Below are positions 63,001 through 64,000 of a DNA stretch of 64,000 bases, piece by piece (position 1 is the first letter of the stretch; every line of letters starts with the position of its first letter). Under the pieces are notes generated by a model that was not told the DNA's origin, ran no database searches, and saw only the letters and a program-made list of their open reading frames with translations. The position numbers and the translations under genes were made by a program. Origin of the DNA: Bugulina stolonifera (taxonomy: Eukaryota > Bryozoa > Gymnolaemata > Cheilostomatida > Bugulidae). The stretch lies in assembly GCA_935421135.1 (NCBI GenBank), contig OW285192.1, positions 6,466,001 through 6,530,000 on the forward strand, in the 5' to 3' direction.

Positions 63001-64000
63001 CTAGGGCAGTGAGGATGGTGGGTAGACTGTCGTCGTTTTAGTTAGAATAGGGAGGTATTTTTATAGAGTAGGTCTGCATTGTATTTGGTGTGTGAACTTC
63101 CAATGGACAACTCTGCAATAACCATTTATTCCTCCACATGTCTAATTTGACTGAATGTTGATAATCAACTATCAGTATAGCCTGTGCTTCTAATATAATG
63201 TAATATACATGTATATGTAATATATCATAGATCCTGTTGTGTGTAGCCATAGTCTACTTGTAACAAATTTGCATACTCTAGAAACAGAGATTACCTGTAT
63301 ACCTTGGGTTTTTTAACTTTGGGATCCTATAGGCAAAAATTACTGTAAAAAGGAATATTCATAACAAATTCATGTAAAATGGAGTTGTCTTCCCAATAAA
63401 GAGAACAACACCTAGTGCAGCAGAATGCCACCTTTCCTATGCTTTGTCAGTTTAAGAGAAGATGTTTACAAGATTGAAATGTGATTTTCGTCAAATTTAG
63501 AATAGACATTAAATGTTGGCAGATACTTACTGTTTTTAGAGTATACTTACCTGAGTTGGCTGTGAATAGCGTAGAGTCACGTTACATTGAAGTATTTATC
63601 ATTCCTAACAGAGCACTTCGTATAACAAACGTCGTAAAGGAGTGAGTAGTATGGATGGCTCTACCAGTGTGTGTTATATTAGACGCATTGTGTTACGTTA
63701 CGGCATGTAATGCACTCCTTAGTTAGCTTACCCAGTTTGCATCTACAGCCTGTACATCCGGGTGTTTTAGTTAACTGGTTTATAGATGATATTTTAGTTC
63801 TAATCTTTATAGTCTTATTACACACATTTCATTTATTTTTCAAAAGTAGAAATTAATTTCGAAGATGTAATTTGTAACTATTTCATCAACGAATAAGTCA
63901 ATCAGTCATTCTCTAGTTATGTGTACGAGTTTAATGGCTTTCCTTACATTATTTAGTTGTCAGTACTTACTCCTGTAGCTTTTACTAATACCATTAGATA
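54067..64000 (+). CDS. neurobeachin/LRBA-like BEACH-family protein, 5' part (runs off the edge)
   Basis: Exons in phase: 54067-54426 (or to 54408), 54766-54870, 55119-55245, 56364-56491, 57303-57499, 57767-57893, 58196-58315, 58557-58703, 59278-59334, 59901-60104, 62472-62542, 62872-62980 and, tentatively, 63612-63641. The first ~110 residues are acidic and unconserved. Then come the armadillo-like N-terminal region ([26 protein letters not shown]) and the concanavalin A-like lectin domain (about residues 245-456, with [34 protein letters not shown]). After them come [20 protein letters not shown] and [13 protein letters not shown]. Order and wording match vertebrate NBEA and LRBA; the C-terminal PH, BEACH and WD40 parts lie outside. 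These large scaffolds act in vesicle trafficking and PKA anchoring. The exon 1 donor at 54409 would align better with relatives than GTAGTT at 54427, but is a weaker splice site. NBEA and LRBA cannot be separated here. Confidence 0.92.
55250..55495. repeat. 30-bp minisatellite in intron 3, about 8 copies
   Basis: The unit contains ACACGTGTGTCTATAGCTAG and GACCTGTG. CACGTG palindromes recur every 30 bp. The array begins within about 10 bp of the exon 3 donor at 55246 but does not repeat the junction. Multiple-of-three length opens frames on both strands. Confidence 0.9.
57959..58235 (+). repeat. 50-bp tandem repeat spanning the exon 7 acceptor
   Basis: Copies of an AG|TGGTACCATATATGCC acceptor-plus-exon-start segment begin at about 57962 (degenerate), 58045, 58095, 58145 and 58195. 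The last is the real exon 7 boundary. The unit is the intron end plus the first 30-odd coding bases. Confidence 0.85.
58335..58470. repeat. short tandem repeat GTATACGCTATTA(C/T)A
   Basis: About eight copies of a 16-17-bp unit lie in intron 7, shortly after the donor. Several units end in TTACAG or TTATAG, resembling acceptors. Confidence 0.85.
60105..61815 (+). repeat. 34-bp tandem repeat of the exon 10 donor region, split by a hAT element
   Basis: Starting at the real exon 10 donor (TATACAG|GTGAGT at 60104/60105), a 40-bp first unit and then about eleven 34-bp units follow. Each consists of (G/A)TGAGTAGGTTATGTAG plus TATACAACTGTATACAG. A 1.29-kb element at 60391-61680 interrupts the array. 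Confidence 0.9.
60391..61680. mobile_element. non-autonomous hAT-type element inside the donor repeat
   Basis: Inverted ends CATACTTGCCAAGTG and ACTTGGCAAGTATG bound 1290 bp. GTGAGTAG on both sides (60383-60390, 61681-61688) fits an 8-bp duplication, although the host repeat makes that less decisive. Subterminal C/G-rich parts (GTGTCCCGGG, GGGACACCCCCGGG) contrast with an AT-rich middle. No transposase frame. Confidence 0.75.
61876..62067. mobile_element. foldback MITE with AGTTGTCCTCTCC arms
   Basis: About 65-bp arms starting TGGAATTGGTAGTTGTCCTC are inverted around a short AT-rich loop. Its arm motif matches the tiny hairpin at 632-703 and half-sites elsewhere. Confidence 0.75.
62427..62466. 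repeat. TGTCTGTA-type octamer/dodecamer repeat next to the exon 11 acceptor
   Basis: TGTCTGTCTGTA is repeated three or four times directly before the TGTCTGCAG acceptor of exon 11 at 62471, forming its pyrimidine-rich tract. Confidence 0.7.
62600..62885 (+). repeat. 37-bp tandem repeat spanning the exon 12 acceptor, 8 copies
   Basis: TTGTAG|CACCACACTGTTTG acceptor-plus-exon-start segments recur with AG at 62611, 62648, 62685, 62722, 62759, 62796, 62833 and 62870. The last is the exon 12 boundary used in the gene model. The units are nearly identical. Confidence 0.92.

Overview
The window is nuclear DNA from an animal: AT-rich, with spliced genes, GT-AG introns of about 0.2 to 7 kb, and many solo LTRs, MITEs, SINE-like sequences and minisatellites. 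The motif TACATGTA recurs throughout. The gene content (a rhodopsin-type GPCR, an MRP5-type ABC transporter, a neurobeachin/LRBA gene and an IkB-like ankyrin gene) fits a marine invertebrate, perhaps a sponge or another early-branching animal. I cannot fix the phylum by eye. All gene models were built by hand, by matching splice phases across exons, with no alignment program.

Layout. 1-2.9 kb: one complete solo LTR, otherwise nothing coding. 2.9-13.9 kb (+): a six-exon class A GPCR of 386 aa whose introns hold hAT-type MITEs. 13.9-17.8 kb: intergenic, with a 15-bp minisatellite and a solo LTR. 17.8-44.0 kb (-): an ABCC5/MRP5-like full transporter with 28 recognised exons. One expected exon, the NBD1 Q-loop region, was not found. 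The 7.3-kb interval where it should lie contains instead a GC-rich island, a minus-strand gene of unknown function, a tandem array in a shared 5' region and a plus-strand 309-aa IkB-like ankyrin gene. 44.0-54.1 kb: intergenic between two divergently oriented genes, filled with solo LTRs, MITEs, a (TATTG)n array, a LINE reverse-transcriptase remnant and SINEs. 54.1-64 kb (+): the 5' part of a neurobeachin/LRBA gene, running off the right edge.

The most unusual signals are four. (1) Minisatellites in the neurobeachin/LRBA gene consist of tandem copies of an exon-intron junction, so real 3' or 5' splice sites sit at the edge of up to about a dozen near-copies. (2) The transporter has an apparent exon gap filled by a two-gene cassette. 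(3) The IkB-like protein begins with a sequence resembling the beta-TrCP phosphodegron. (4) hAT-type MITEs with 8-bp target duplications carry tRNA-like pol III A/B boxes inside them.

The three main genes (receptor, organic-anion/nucleotide exporter, vesicle-trafficking scaffold) show no sign of working as a unit. The IkB-like gene and the unknown gene may share a promoter region.
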